Source: Candidatus Woesearchaeota archaeon (GTDB lineage Archaea > Nanobdellota > Nanobdellia > Woesearchaeales > WJIZ01). From it: a stretch of 12,951 nucleotides of DNA. Where the stretch lies: assembly GCA_018303575.1 (NCBI GenBank), contig JAGVXW010000004.1, positions 3,561 to 16,511 on the forward strand. Reading direction: 5' to 3'. The translations under genes were made by a program, and so were the position numbers. Below the pieces are notes generated by a model. It was not told the origin of the DNA. It saw only the letters and a list, made by a program, of their open reading frames with translations, and did not search any database. Positions 12,881 through 12,951 of this stretch are shown here, piece by piece. The stretch's first letter is position 1. Every line of letters starts with the position of its first letter.

Positions 12881-12951
12881 GCCTTTCGCTTTGTATTTAC
12901 TATAAAGTGAGAACAATTACGGCTTCCGCATTTCCGTCCTGCCCTGGGGAG

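Overview
The window looks like archaeal chromosomal DNA of moderate G+C. The evidence is a Cbf5/dyskerin-type pseudouridine synthase with a PUA domain, an Sm-like (LSm) protein gene followed directly by ribosomal protein eL37, a tRNA-Leu with no encoded CCA, and TATA boxes of the TTTAWATA type about 21-28 nt before almost every start codon, which suggests mostly leaderless mRNAs. The nucleotidyltransferase at the left edge and the Cys-rich lipoproteins resemble what I remember from DPANN archaea (Woesearchaeota-like). That lineage is an inference from protein style, not a demonstrated placement.

Layout, left to right. (1) Positions 1-1337, minus: 3'-truncated nucleotidyltransferase with two tandem NT-like units, the first without the catalytic motif. 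(2) 1445-2704, plus: lipoprotein-like amidohydrolase. (3) 2904-4553, plus: secreted Cys-rich alpha/beta hydrolase (lipase/esterase type), whose 3' end overlaps (4) a double Lrp/AsnC-type regulator (4540-5544, minus). (5) 5641-7398, plus: radical SAM protein, divergent from the regulator across an AT-rich two-promoter region. (6) 7441-7712: tRNA-Leu(UAG) on the minus strand, preceded on its 3' side by a diverged tandem copy of the tRNA 3' end and its downstream hairpin. (7) 7760-9310: an intact IS66-family element with 12-bp perfect terminal inverted repeats, an 8-bp target duplication, a DUF2080-like small protein and a TnpC-like transposase. (8) 9389-10045, plus: lipoprotein built of 26-residue two-cysteine repeats. 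(9) 10144-10546, minus: LSm-eL37 operon. (10) 10655-10936, plus: AroQ chorismate mutase. (11) 10933-11910, minus: Cbf5. (12) 11949-12851, minus: protein with a degenerate and an intact receiver domain.

The right-hand third is mainly information-processing housekeeping (tRNA, eL37, LSm, Cbf5). The left half is surface/secreted proteins plus a regulator-radical SAM pair. No CRISPR array, toxin-antitoxin pair, prophage or evident defence system is seen. The most unusual signals are the tandem catalytic/degenerate nucleotidyltransferase, the regular 26-residue Cys-pair repeat protein, the tRNA 3'-end duplication with a conserved hairpin, C33 in the tRNA-Leu anticodon loop, and the compact IS66-DUF2080 element with an operator-like inverted repeat in its promoter.
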